A stretch of 64,000 bases of DNA, from assembly GCA_965248175.1 (NCBI GenBank), contig OZ252093.1, forward strand, positions 372,001 to 436,000, in the 5' to 3' direction. This DNA is from VXPQ01 sp965248175. GTDB lineage: Bacteria; Bacteroidota; Rhodothermia; Rhodothermales; VXPQ01. The notes beneath the pieces are model-generated. The model was given only the letters and a program-made list of their open reading frames with translations, was not told the origin of the DNA and searched no databases. Below, one piece after another: positions 17,946 to 28,597 of this stretch; positions within the stretch are counted from its first letter, which is position 1, and each line of letters opens with the position of its first letter. The position numbers were made by a program, and so were the translations under genes.

Positions 17946-18386
17946 TCACTCCATCTCTTCCTCGTCCCCTTCTCCTGACGAACCGACCCGCCTCCAGACC
18001 TCTTCGAGCCGAAAATCGAGAATGTGGCCCACGTGGTACCACGTATCACCTTCGACGCGGGCATCAAAGACGATGGACTGTCCCGCCAGACCCGCAGAAC
18101 TGTGCCAGGTAATGTGCTCGGTGTATGTGTCCCCATCGAACGAGTAGGTGCCCCCACCTGCGAAGACTTCCTCGTCCAGTATCTGCCTTCCGAAGGCGAA
18201 GTGCGTGGAGTTGAGGATCTTGATGGTATATGGTATCTGATCGGTCCGGTCTACCGTACTATCCGGGTATACGGCCTGCTGGGAGACCATTTCCCACGTT
18301 CCCTCAAGCGGGGTGGCCGGAAGCTGACCCAGCGCCCCGGACACAGCGAACAGGGAAACTATTCCGATAAACAATACGCGTCTCAT
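17946..18386 (-). CDS. Secreted lipocalin-like protein of unknown function
   Basis: A 146-residue protein with a signal peptide (MRRVLFIGIVSLFAVSGALGQ). The mature part has an LEGTWEMVSQ opening, alternating beta-strand segments (IKILNSTHFAFGRQI, GGGTYSFDGDTYTEHITWH, VEGDTWYHVG) and an acidic Glu-rich tail. The pattern is typical of small lipocalin-like or THAP4/DUF-type beta-barrels found in Bacteroidota. The ligand is unknown. It converges on the 428-residue gene with a 27-base gap. Confidence 0.65.
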   Translation of the reverse strand: MRRVLFIGIVSLFAVSGALGQLPATPLEGTWEMVSQQAVYPDSTVDRTDQIPYTIKILNSTHFAFGRQILDEEVFAGGGTYSFDGDTYTEHITWHSSAGLAGQSIVFDARVEGDTWYHVGHILDFRLEEVWRRVGSSGEGDEEEME

Positions 18387-18550
18387 ACAAGAACCTCCAT
18401 GTCTTTACGGGGGGCATCAAGAGACATATTACGCAAGCATTTCTTCAATAACAATTCGCACGAAGGAAAACGGCGTACGCTTTGCTATTTCCTGCAATGC
18501 AACGGAAATACGGCGCCCTGCGGATCGCCATATGGATACCCCGCCAGCGT

Positions 18551-19327
18551 CTATTCCTTGCAGTGCAGCGCGAAACCGGCGCCCTGCGGATCCATGCAAT
18601 GGGCTATCCGGTCCCCGCCGGGAACCTCCATGGGGCCCATGAGCACCCTGCCGCCGTGCTTCTCTACGTCTTCGACGCCCCGGTCGATGTCTTCCACCGT
18701 CACGTATAACGCCCACCAGGGAGGCGGAGGACCGGGCATGCTGTCGGTTTTTGTGAACATGCCCCCATAGACAAGGTCGTTCTGGCCGTACATACGGTAG
18801 ATACCTGCGCCGCCCATATCCATTTCGCTCGTAATCTCCCAACCGAACAGGGCCTGGTAAAAATCGAAAGCGGCCTGGTAATCCGAGGTGGCCAATTCAT
18901 GCCAGGAAAACTCGCCGACGCCCGGCTCCGCTTCCATGTCCGGTTCTCCCGTGGTCGATGCGAAAACCGCAAAAACGCAGCCCTGCGGGTCGGCTGCTAT
19001 GGCGAAGCGGCCCGCATTGGGAATGTCCTGTGGCGCAGCGTGGATATTCCCGCCCAGTTCTTGGATTTGTTCAACGGTCTCATCCACGTCCGGCGTGGAG
19101 ATGTAGGGAAGCCAGTGGGGCGGAATCTCCCCCATATCCGGTTCGATCTCCATGAGGCCGCCGATGGGCATCCCCTTGTTGGTGAGCATCGTGTACGGCT
19201 TGGGGCCGCCTTCGAACGCCTCGGTTCCCCAACCTGTGATGTTTCCGTAAAATTCTATTGCCGCTTCGGGGTCGGTGGTGAGCAGGTCGTACCATACGAA
19301 ACGACCCGGCTGCTTGTGGTTTGCCAT
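18551..19327 (-). CDS. Two-domain VOC (glyoxalase-like) protein
   Basis: A 258-residue protein with two tandem VOC domains. Domain 1 opens PGRFVWYDLLTTDPEAAIEFYGNITGWG and domain 2 opens VGEFSWHELATSDYQAAFDFYQALFGWE. The start at 19327 gives MANHKQPGRF, the usual beginning for this group; earlier codons are unlikely to be used. Such proteins are metal-dependent lyases or binding proteins with varied substrates. A matching GRFAIAADPQG segment ends domain 1 and HCMDPQGAGFALH ends domain 2. Confidence 0.85.
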   Translation of the reverse strand: MANHKQPGRFVWYDLLTTDPEAAIEFYGNITGWGTEAFEGGPKPYTMLTNKGMPIGGLMEIEPDMGEIPPHWLPYISTPDVDETVEQIQELGGNIHAAPQDIPNAGRFAIAADPQGCVFAVFASTTGEPDMEAEPGVGEFSWHELATSDYQAAFDFYQALFGWEITSEMDMGGAGIYRMYGQNDLVYGGMFTKTDSMPGPPPPWWALYVTVEDIDRGVEDVEKHGGRVLMGPMEVPGGDRIAHCMDPQGAGFALHCKE

Positions 19328-19415
19328 AATTACGGTGCCGGATGGGATTGCGTGAACGAAATACGGGACAAAAAACAAACCGGGCGGATGCACCCGCCCG
19401 GCTGGACCAATTCCG

Positions 19416-19488
19416 TGGAGCTAAGCGGAGTCGAACCGCTGACCTCTGCAGTGCGATTGCAGCGCTCTACCAACTGAGCTATAGCCCC
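19416..19488 (-). tRNA. tRNA-Ala (anticodon CGC)
   Basis: Reading the minus strand gives a 73-base cloverleaf. The acceptor stem GGGGCTA pairs with TAGCTCC and the discriminator is A. The D arm is AGCTCAGTTGGTAGAGC, the anticodon stem CTGCA/TGCAG encloses loop ATCGCAC, and the T arm contains GGTTCGACTCC. The anticodon at loop positions 3-5 is CGC, which reads GCG alanine codons. No 3' CCA is encoded. Confidence 0.95.
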
Positions 19489-19599
19489 ATTGATTACGGC
19501 TATCCGAACGAGGTTCACCGCGGTGCGGTTCCGGAAGGGGACTTGCTGATGCTGAAAAAGAAACCGGGGGCGAGGCGTGTCAGAGCGGGCCGCCCTCGC

Positions 19600-20927
19600 G
19601 GGCGTGTCCGCTTAACTGTGTAAGTGAATTTATTGATCTATGGGGACTCTGTCTCCATAGAGTATGACGAACTGGTTGAGGGCAGCCTTCCAGTCCCGGA
19701 TCGGACGCTTCCACTTCTTCGATGCTTCGCGCAGGCCCAGGTAGAGCAGCTTGCGCACCGCGTCGTCGTTGGGGAAAGCGCCCCGTCCCTTGACGATTTT
19801 GCGCAGGCTGTAGTTCAGCGATTCGATCGCATTGGTGGTGTAGACCACCTTGCGGATCGCAGGCGCATAGTCGAAGAAAGGCGCCAGACGCTCCCAGTCC
19901 TTCCTCCAGAGCGGAGCGATAGCCGGGTACTTCTCGCTCCATTGTCTCTCGAAAGCCTCGAGCGCCGCAAGAGCAGCCTCTTCGCTCGGCGCTGCGTAGA
20001 CCGCGCGCAAAGACGACGCCACCGGCTTGCGCTCCTTCCAAGGCACGTAGCGCAGGCTCTTGCGCACCTGGTGCACCACGCACAACTGCACCCGCGCACG
20101 GGGATAGACCGTCTCTATCGCCTCGGGAAGACCCTTCAAACCGTCCACGCACGCAATGAAACAGTCCTCCATGCCCCGCGCCTTCAACTCGCCGAAGATG
20201 GTGAGCCACGAAACGGCTCCCTCCGTCGGAGCGATCCAAAGGCCAAGCACCTTTTTCTCTCCTTCAATGTCTATCGCCAGCGCCACGTAGACCGCGCGCC
20301 TCTTCACCGATCCCTCCTCGCGAGACTTTACGAACAAGGCGTCGAAGTACACGACAGGATACACCCGCTCCAGAGGACGAGCCTGCCATGCGCTCACTTC
20401 CTCGAGAACGCTTGCGGTAACCTCCGAAACAAGCGTAGAGGAGACCTCCGCGCCGTAGAGACGCTTCAACGTGTCCTGGATAGCCCGCGTGCTCTGGCCC
20501 TGCGCGTAGAGATACACGATCACGTCGTCCAGGCCCGCTACCCGGCGCTGGCGCTTCTCTACGATCCTGGGCTCGAAACTGCCGTTGCGATCGCGAGGAA
20601 CCTCCAGATCCAGCGAACCCGACTCGCTCTCGAGCCGCTTCGCAGTGCGTCCGTTACGGGAATTGCCGCTGCCGCGACCCGACCGATCGTGAGCAGGGTA
20701 GCCGAGATGATGCGTCAGCTCCCCCTCCAATGCCGCCTCGAGAGCACGCTTGCCTATCGTCTTGAGCAAGCCCCCCTCGCCGAATAGGTCCCGCGCGTCC
20801 CCCTTGAAATCCTTCAGCAACTCGTCCAGAAGAGCCTGCTGTTTGTCTGTAAGTTCGGGCATCGTCTTCACCTCCTGATGAAACTATGTGTACGATTGAC
20901 CACTTACACAGTTTACGGGACACGCCC
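19600..20927 (-). mobile_element. IS256-family insertion sequence
   Basis: A 1328-bp element bounded by 27-bp inverted repeats starting GGGCGTGTCC and ending CTGTGTAAGTG, with three mismatches. It contains one transposase gene. The flanking 8-base sequences (gccctcgc on the left, gcaggtgt on the right) do not match. There is therefore no target duplication, and one side has probably been rearranged or deleted. Confidence 0.9.
19630..20871 (-). CDS. IS256-family transposase
   Basis: A 413-residue Mutator-type DDE transposase that appears intact. The N-terminal ELTDKQQALLDELLKDFKGDARDLFGEGG, the GNSRNGRTAKRL segment, VIYLYAQGQSTR-type region and YFDALFVKSREEGSV (first catalytic Asp) are all family hallmarks. 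The C-terminus contains TTNAIESLNYSLRKIVKGRGAFPNDDA with the catalytic Glu. It catalyses movement of the surrounding element. An internal ATG at 20862 (MPELTDKQ) may be the true start. Confidence 0.93.
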   Translation of the reverse strand: MKTMPELTDKQQALLDELLKDFKGDARDLFGEGGLLKTIGKRALEAALEGELTHHLGYPAHDRSGRGSGNSRNGRTAKRLESESGSLDLEVPRDRNGSFEPRIVEKRQRRVAGLDDVIVYLYAQGQSTRAIQDTLKRLYGAEVSSTLVSEVTASVLEEVSAWQARPLERVYPVVYFDALFVKSREEGSVKRRAVYVALAIDIEGEKKVLGLWIAPTEGAVSWLTIFGELKARGMEDCFIACVDGLKGLPEAIETVYPRARVQLCVVHQVRKSLRYVPWKERKPVASSLRAVYAAPSEEAALAALEAFERQWSEKYPAIAPLWRKDWERLAPFFDYAPAIRKVVYTTNAIESLNYSLRKIVKGRGAFPNDDAVRKLLYLGLREASKKWKRPIRDWKAALNQFVILYGDRVPIDQ

Positions 20928-20928
20928 G

Positions 20929-21389
20929 CAGGTGTAACGACAAGCGAAACCGTAACTGTAACCCGAAATACAGCTAATCCGGGAACCGTAGAAGTGGACA
21001 TCGTCAGTTTCCCATATTTTCCTTTAGATTATCATTATCAGCCAATAGTAAAGGGCCTGCAATTCAGTTCTATCCCCCTTGTAGCCGATAACATACCTAC
21101 ATCTACGGAATTCGAAGAAATTCCCGAAACCCTTACGCTGCATACCAATTACCCAAACCCGTTCAATCCGCAAACGACCATTGACTACGCACTGCCTGCA
21201 ACAACCCCTGTACGGCTTGTGGTGTACGACATGACCGGCAAGACCGTTAGCATACTTGTGGATGGGGTCCAAGTGCAGGGACAGCATACGGTGAATTTTC
21301 GCGCGGATCATTTGCCGACCGGAACATACATCTATCGCCTGACGGCAAATGGGGAGACGCGGACAAGAAAAATGACCTTGATACGATGA
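20929..21389 (+). pseudogene. C-terminal remnant of a secreted protein with a T9SS-type sorting tail
   Basis: The frame runs out of the right end of the IS256 element and has no start of its own. The last 85 residues form a classical secretion-sorting domain: NYPNPFNPQTTIDYALP, then VRLVVYDMTGKTV and LPTGTYIYRLTANG, ending in RKMTLIR. Such tails direct export through the type IX system in Bacteroidota and relatives. The N-terminal part is missing, and nothing resembling it is present left of the IS element, where tRNA-Ala lies. Confidence 0.8.
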
Positions 21390-21864
21390 ATCGGCTTTGC
21401 GCACGATTCAACCCCTCCCACGGATCGTCGGTAGGAAAGCGCTCACGCTGATTAGTATACCACCTTTCCTTCCTTCAGCGCCGGTTTGATAACCAGCGCG
21501 TGGCTGTCCTTATAGCACTCGCCGCCCGCCAGCGTGACCACAATCACTACGATCATTCGGTCAATCATTATTCTCCGCAAATTTTGCGGAGAATAAGGTA
21601 GCGATACGTTTTCCGATTCCGAAATACACATCAACCATGAAAATCCATAGCAGCATTTTAGATTTTCATGCATGAACGGGTAGAAGCGACAGGGCTGTCC
21701 CTCGTCTGCGCCGAAGGACTCTGGTCGCCTTGACCCATCCCCTCCCCCGAACAATTCGGCCCTTCAGGCAGTATTTATTTCTTGCGTTAGAATTTGCGGC
21801 ATGACCGCCCGGGATAACCCCCGATCGCCTCACCCGCCGCTCCGATACCATCAAGAACAGAATC
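21390..21864. other. Intergenic region upstream of acnA
   Basis: No convincing gene is seen in this 475-base stretch. It contains a perfect 14-bp inverted repeat at 21568-21596 and otherwise short, low-quality open frames. The acnA promoter should be in its right part, but no clear promoter boxes can be assigned. Confidence 0.5.
21568..21596. repeat. Perfect 14-bp inverted repeat with one-base centre
   Basis: TTATTCTCCGCAAA is followed by a single T and then its exact reverse complement. There is no T-tract after it, so a terminator is not favoured. It could be an operator or a relic of a mobile element end. Confidence 0.85.
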
Positions 21865-24585
<2,721 letters not shown>

Positions 24586-24695
24586 ACCTTTTTCCCGTAT
24601 GCAGCGGAAAGGTGTAAAGTGATGCCGGCTCATGGCACAGATTGACCGGTGGCATGCGCCGCACTGCATTATATTCTGCTTATGCCGCTATTGTC

Positions 24696-26264
24696 ATGAA
24701 CATACGATGCTGGTCTCTGGCATTGGCCGTGCTCATGGCAGCGCCTCTGGCACGGGGCCAGGAACATGATATTGAACTCATCCTTCAGTACCCGCTGCAG
24801 TTTGACAGCCCCGCAGACCGCTGTGAGAGCCGTATCTGCCTGAAGCTGATTGAGCTTCTGGACGCCGCGGAAGATTCGGTGGACTTTGCCGTCTACGGAG
24901 CGCGGCTGCAGACCGATGTCCTGGAGGCTATCCTGCGTGCGCAGAAGCGGGGCGTCACGGTGCGCGGTGTGGTGGATAAGGACAGGGAGAACAACAACTA
25001 TTACAGTTCCACAGAAGAATGGATACGTCGCATCGGGACCATCCGGGACGACTTCGTGCGCGAACAGGCCTGTTTGCAGGAATTCTCAGGAGAGCCGGTT
25101 TGCGAGCGGCCTGAAGGGTTTGAAGGCCCCCTGCAGTGCCTGGCCTACAACGTGGGAGAGGACAGTGTCCTGGTGGGCAGCCATGCCTCGCGTGAGGAGA
25201 TAGAAAACCCCAACAGAATCATGCACAACAAATTTTTTGTTGTGGACAACAGCCACATCTGGACGGGGTCGGCCAACATTTCCAATTCCGGGACCGGCGG
25301 CTACAACTCGAATGCCGTAGTGGTTGTGCATTCCGAGGACGTGACCCGGGTGTACACGGACGAGTTTGAACGCCTCTGGAACCGGGGCTCGACCTGCGAT
25401 AAGGAATCGGACGGCGTGGAGGAGTTTGAGCTCCGGAGCGGCAGGCTGACCACGTGGTTTTCGCCCCAGGATGCCTCGCTCCGCTACGGCGTGGGCAGCC
25501 TTATTGCACGGGCCCGCAGCAATATCAATGTGTCGGTTTTCTTCCTGACCGACAAATACGTGACCGCCAACCTTATTGCCGCCCACAGGCGCGGGGTCAA
25601 GGTGCGCGTCATCATTGACGCGACGTCAGCCGGGAACGGCTACTCGAAACATGAAATTCTGCGAGAGGCCGGCATACCGGTAAAGGTTGAAAACTGGGGT
25701 GGCGAAATGCACATGAAGGCGGCCTCTGTGGACGGCGCCAGCTTGGTACTGGGCTCCATGAACTGGGCATCTGCGGGGCTGTACGCCAACGACGAAAACA
25801 CACTCCTGGTGCGAAGCAGGAGGCTCGCATGGCAGTTTGACCGCTACTTTGACGACATATGGAAGAGCATCCCGGAAGAATGGCAGAAGCCCCACGCCCG
25901 CCCCGATCCCGAGTCATGGGACTCCGGCGCCTCGTGCACAGACGGCGTGGACAACGACTTTGATGACCTGGCAGATGGCGAAGATCCCGGATGCGGCGAA
26001 GACCCGTCACCACTGCCGGAACTGCCCCCGCACCGCATTGTGACCCAGGACGAGTACAAAGAACTCCGCAACGTGTACCCGATAATGCGCTACCAGTGGT
26101 GCGACTGGAGCTATCCGGACTGGTTTGTGTGCCTGCCGTCGCGGGGAAAGGTATCCTGTGACAGGCTGCCCTACCGCAACTTTACCGTCACGCGGGAGGA
26201 CCCGCTGGGGCTGGATCCGGACGAGAACGGTCTCGGCTGCGAAAAAAAGACCGATAGATCGTGA
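24696..26264 (+). CDS. Secreted phospholipase D-like protein with Ca-binding-type tail
   Basis: A 522-residue exported protein. The start at 24696 gives a clean signal peptide (MNIRCWSLALAVLMAAPLARG). Two HKD motifs are intact: HNKFFVVDNSHIWTGSANIS and HMKAASVDGASLVLGSMNW. The first is preceded by a Cys-rich insertion. After the catalytic core comes an acidic stretch (TDGVDNDFDDLADGEDPGCGE) and a final DPLGLDPDENGLGCE, which resembles an excalibur-type calcium-binding motif. It probably cleaves phosphodiester bonds outside the cytoplasm; lipid versus nucleic-acid substrate is undecided. Confidence 0.83.
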   Translation: MNIRCWSLALAVLMAAPLARGQEHDIELILQYPLQFDSPADRCESRICLKLIELLDAAEDSVDFAVYGARLQTDVLEAILRAQKRGVTVRGVVDKDRENNNYYSSTEEWIRRIGTIRDDFVREQACLQEFSGEPVCERPEGFEGPLQCLAYNVGEDSVLVGSHASREEIENPNRIMHNKFFVVDNSHIWTGSANISNSGTGGYNSNAVVVVHSEDVTRVYTDEFERLWNRGSTCDKESDGVEEFELRSGRLTTWFSPQDASLRYGVGSLIARARSNINVSVFFLTDKYVTANLIAAHRRGVKVRVIIDATSAGNGYSKHEILREAGIPVKVENWGGEMHMKAASVDGASLVLGSMNWASAGLYANDENTLLVRSRRLAWQFDRYFDDIWKSIPEEWQKPHARPDPESWDSGASCTDGVDNDFDDLADGEDPGCGEDPSPLPELPPHRIVTQDEYKELRNVYPIMRYQWCDWSYPDWFVCLPSRGKVSCDRLPYRNFTVTREDPLGLDPDENGLGCEKKTDRS

Positions 26265-26307
26265 CCACGAGGGCGGGAGAGAAGCGTGATTCGGACCACT
26301 TCCCGGT

Positions 26308-26838
26308 TCATATCATAATTTCCAGTGCGACACGCCCCGCATCCACTGCTTCCGTTGCGACATCCTCCAAATGCTCAAGTTCCGTTTGCCATTCGTCGTA
26401 CGCTCGCGAAGCCGACATCCACGAATGGGGAGCGTACAGCCCCCTTGCGGCTTTCCTGGCGCTTCGCTTCGACTCCATGGCTTTCCGTGCGGTCTCCCGG
26501 GCCCATATCTTCAATTCCAGCATATGATCGGTCCATGCCTGAACGTGGTCCACCGAACGGTATTGCATATCGGCAATTTTGTCGGTTTCCGAAGAAATGT
26601 TCGCGGCAAATCTGCGCGTATTTTCGGCGCCGATCCTTGCTATCCGCTCATGCCCTTTCGCCACACGGACACTGTTTTCCTCTCTCAATTGCCCCAGGGC
26701 CTCGAGATCCTCCATATACCGCACCAACTGAGCAATTTGCACCTGCTCCGCGTCCTCGACAATATCCGAGGATTGCGCCCGGGTTTCAGGAGCCAGTGCG
26801 ACGACGGCGAGCACAGCGATGGCGATATGCCTTTTCAT
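26308..26838 (-). CDS. Secreted helical protein of unknown function
   Basis: A 176-residue protein starting MKRHIAIAVLAVVALAPETRAQ, a short signal peptide. The mature part is almost wholly alpha-helical and charged, with coiled-coil-like stretches (VQIAQLVRYMEDLEALGQLREE and ARETARKAMESKRSARKAARG). No family is recognised. It converges on the phospholipase-like gene with a 43-base gap. Frame quality and the signal peptide support a real gene. Confidence 0.6.
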   Translation of the reverse strand: MKRHIAIAVLAVVALAPETRAQSSDIVEDAEQVQIAQLVRYMEDLEALGQLREENSVRVAKGHERIARIGAENTRRFAANISSETDKIADMQYRSVDHVQAWTDHMLELKIWARETARKAMESKRSARKAARGLYAPHSWMSASRAYDEWQTELEHLEDVATEAVDAGRVALEIMI

Positions 26839-26956
26839 TTGGATATAACACGGTCCTGTGATGGGGCATTGGGAGGAGTAGCCATATCTTGCAATCTCCT
26901 TTATGCACCATGGCATAGTAGCAACATCGGGGCACATAAGCAACGTTCCATGGACT

Positions 26957-27035
26957 ACCCTTTACTTTTTTCCTTTATCCTTACTTTTTCTCTCTGTCCT
27001 TACTTTTGCTCTCTATTCTTACTTTTACTCTCTAC
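26957..27035. repeat. Pyrimidine-rich 19-bp tandem repeat downstream of hyuB
   Basis: Three consecutive 19-base units on the pattern CCTTACTTTTNCTCTCTNT occupy 26979-27035, preceded by a looser 21-base unit. One strand is almost pure pyrimidine. The array ends three bases from the hyuB stop codon. Confidence 0.85.
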
Positions 27036-27037
27036 CT

Positions 27038-28597
27038 TTACCCCCAGCCGCCGCCGCCCGGTGTTTCGATGCGCAGCATATCACCGGCTTCAAGCCGGCG
27101 GCTGAACTTTGCGGGTAGCGCTTCCTCCTTGCCGCCGGGCCGTATGAGCGTATTGCGTCCGCAGGCGCCGGACGCTCCGCCCCGCAGCCCCCATGGAGGC
27201 GTCTCTCGCCGTTCACTGATTACCGTAACGGTGGCGGACCGGAGCAACCGGTAGGTGCGAACCAGGCCATCCCCACCCCGTCGCTCGCCCACCCCGCCGC
27301 TCCCCCGGCGCAGCGCATAGGTCTCGATGCGAAACGGGAACGTCATCTCCAGCGCTTCGACAGGCGTGTTCAGCGTGTTGCTCATGTGCACGTGTACGCC
27401 GCTCAGGCCGTCCGCCCCGGCAGAGGCGCCCATGCCTCCCCCAATGGTTTCGTAGTACGCATAGGGCGATCCGTCGGCGCGGACGCCCCCGATGGTCAGG
27501 TTATTCATCGTACCCTGCCCGGCTGCAGGCACACGGGTCGGCATGGCCTGCGCCAGTGCGCCGAAGACCGCATCCACGATGCGTTGCGAGGTTTCGACGT
27601 TGCCGGCGGATACTGCATGGGGCGGGCGGGCATTCACCAGACACCCAAGCGGGGCGGTAACCCGCACGGGTGCAAAACACCCCGCATTCACGGAAATGTC
27701 GGAAGCGGCCAGACAACGCACCGCATAGTAACAGGCAGACTCCGTGATAGGAAGCACGGCGTTCAGCGAACCGGTCACGGCAGGGGATGTGCCCTCGAAG
27801 TCGAACGTGACGCTGTCCCCTTCGATATGGGCCGCCACCCGGATGATCGCCGCTTCCCCGTTCGGCGCTTCACCGGGAGCGATTTCCAGTGTATCCTCGA
27901 ACCGGAAGACCCCGTCCGGCCATTGTCGGATATGCTCGCGAAGCAGGCGTTCGCTCCAGGCCGGCAAATGCGCCGCATACGCTTCGACCTCGACGGCGCC
28001 GTGGCGGTCGATCAACGCCGCGAGCCGGGTCTCGGCTACCGAGTGAGCCGCCTGTTGCGCCGCCAGATCACCGCGCCGCTCTTCCGGCGTGCGGACATTG
28101 CGCAATACGAGCTTCTCCAGGTCGGCTGCGAGCTTGCCCTCGTTGCGCCATTTCACAGGCGGAATAATGACGCCTTCCTGGTACAATTCGTGAGAGAGTG
28201 GAAGCGATCCGGGACTCATGCCCCCCACATCGGCGTGGTGAGCCCGGCTGGAGGCAAAGAAAACGAGGCGGCCGGCTACGAATACCGGAGAGATCATGGT
28301 GATATCCGGCAAGTGTGTGCCGCCTGCATAGGGGTCGTTCAGAATGACCGTGTCGCCGGGGCGCCAGGTATCGATGGCGTCCAGCGCGGCTTCGAGGCTG
28401 CGTGGCATGGCGCCGAGATGCACGGGAATGTGCGCCGCCTGGGCCACCATCTCGCCACCGCTGTCGAACACGGCACACGAAAAGTCCAGCCGCTCCTTGA
28501 TATTGGGCGAATAGGCCGTACGCTGCAGGGTAATGCCCATTTCATCAGCGACCCCTGAGAAACGATGCCGGTAGAGTTCCAGGAGAATCGGATCCAT
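27038..28597 (-). CDS. hyuB: Hydantoinase B / oxoprolinase family protein
   Basis: A 519-residue enzyme subunit. The start at 28597 gives MDPILLELYRHRFSGVADEMG, the standard HyuB opening, and shares one base with the hyuA stop (TGATG). Family signatures include RLDFSCAVFDSGGEMVAQAAHIPVHLGAMP and LNDPYAGGTHLPDITMISPVF. With HyuA it forms an ATP-dependent hydantoinase or 5-oxoprolinase that opens cyclic amide rings. The C-terminus ends in a Gly-rich TPGGGGWG. Confidence 0.9.
   Translation of the reverse strand: MDPILLELYRHRFSGVADEMGITLQRTAYSPNIKERLDFSCAVFDSGGEMVAQAAHIPVHLGAMPRSLEAALDAIDTWRPGDTVILNDPYAGGTHLPDITMISPVFVAGRLVFFASSRAHHADVGGMSPGSLPLSHELYQEGVIIPPVKWRNEGKLAADLEKLVLRNVRTPEERRGDLAAQQAAHSVAETRLAALIDRHGAVEVEAYAAHLPAWSERLLREHIRQWPDGVFRFEDTLEIAPGEAPNGEAAIIRVAAHIEGDSVTFDFEGTSPAVTGSLNAVLPITESACYYAVRCLAASDISVNAGCFAPVRVTAPLGCLVNARPPHAVSAGNVETSQRIVDAVFGALAQAMPTRVPAAGQGTMNNLTIGGVRADGSPYAYYETIGGGMGASAGADGLSGVHVHMSNTLNTPVEALEMTFPFRIETYALRRGSGGVGERRGGDGLVRTYRLLRSATVTVISERRETPPWGLRGGASGACGRNTLIRPGGKEEALPAKFSRRLEAGDMLRIETPGGGGWG

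Noticed and set aside
19489..19599. A gene head left of IS256 matching the sorting-tail protein
   Set aside because: No start, signal peptide or similarity could be found in this short stretch.
26957..27035. A possible CRISPR-like array
   Set aside because: The repeats are directly adjacent with no unique spacers and no cas genes are present.
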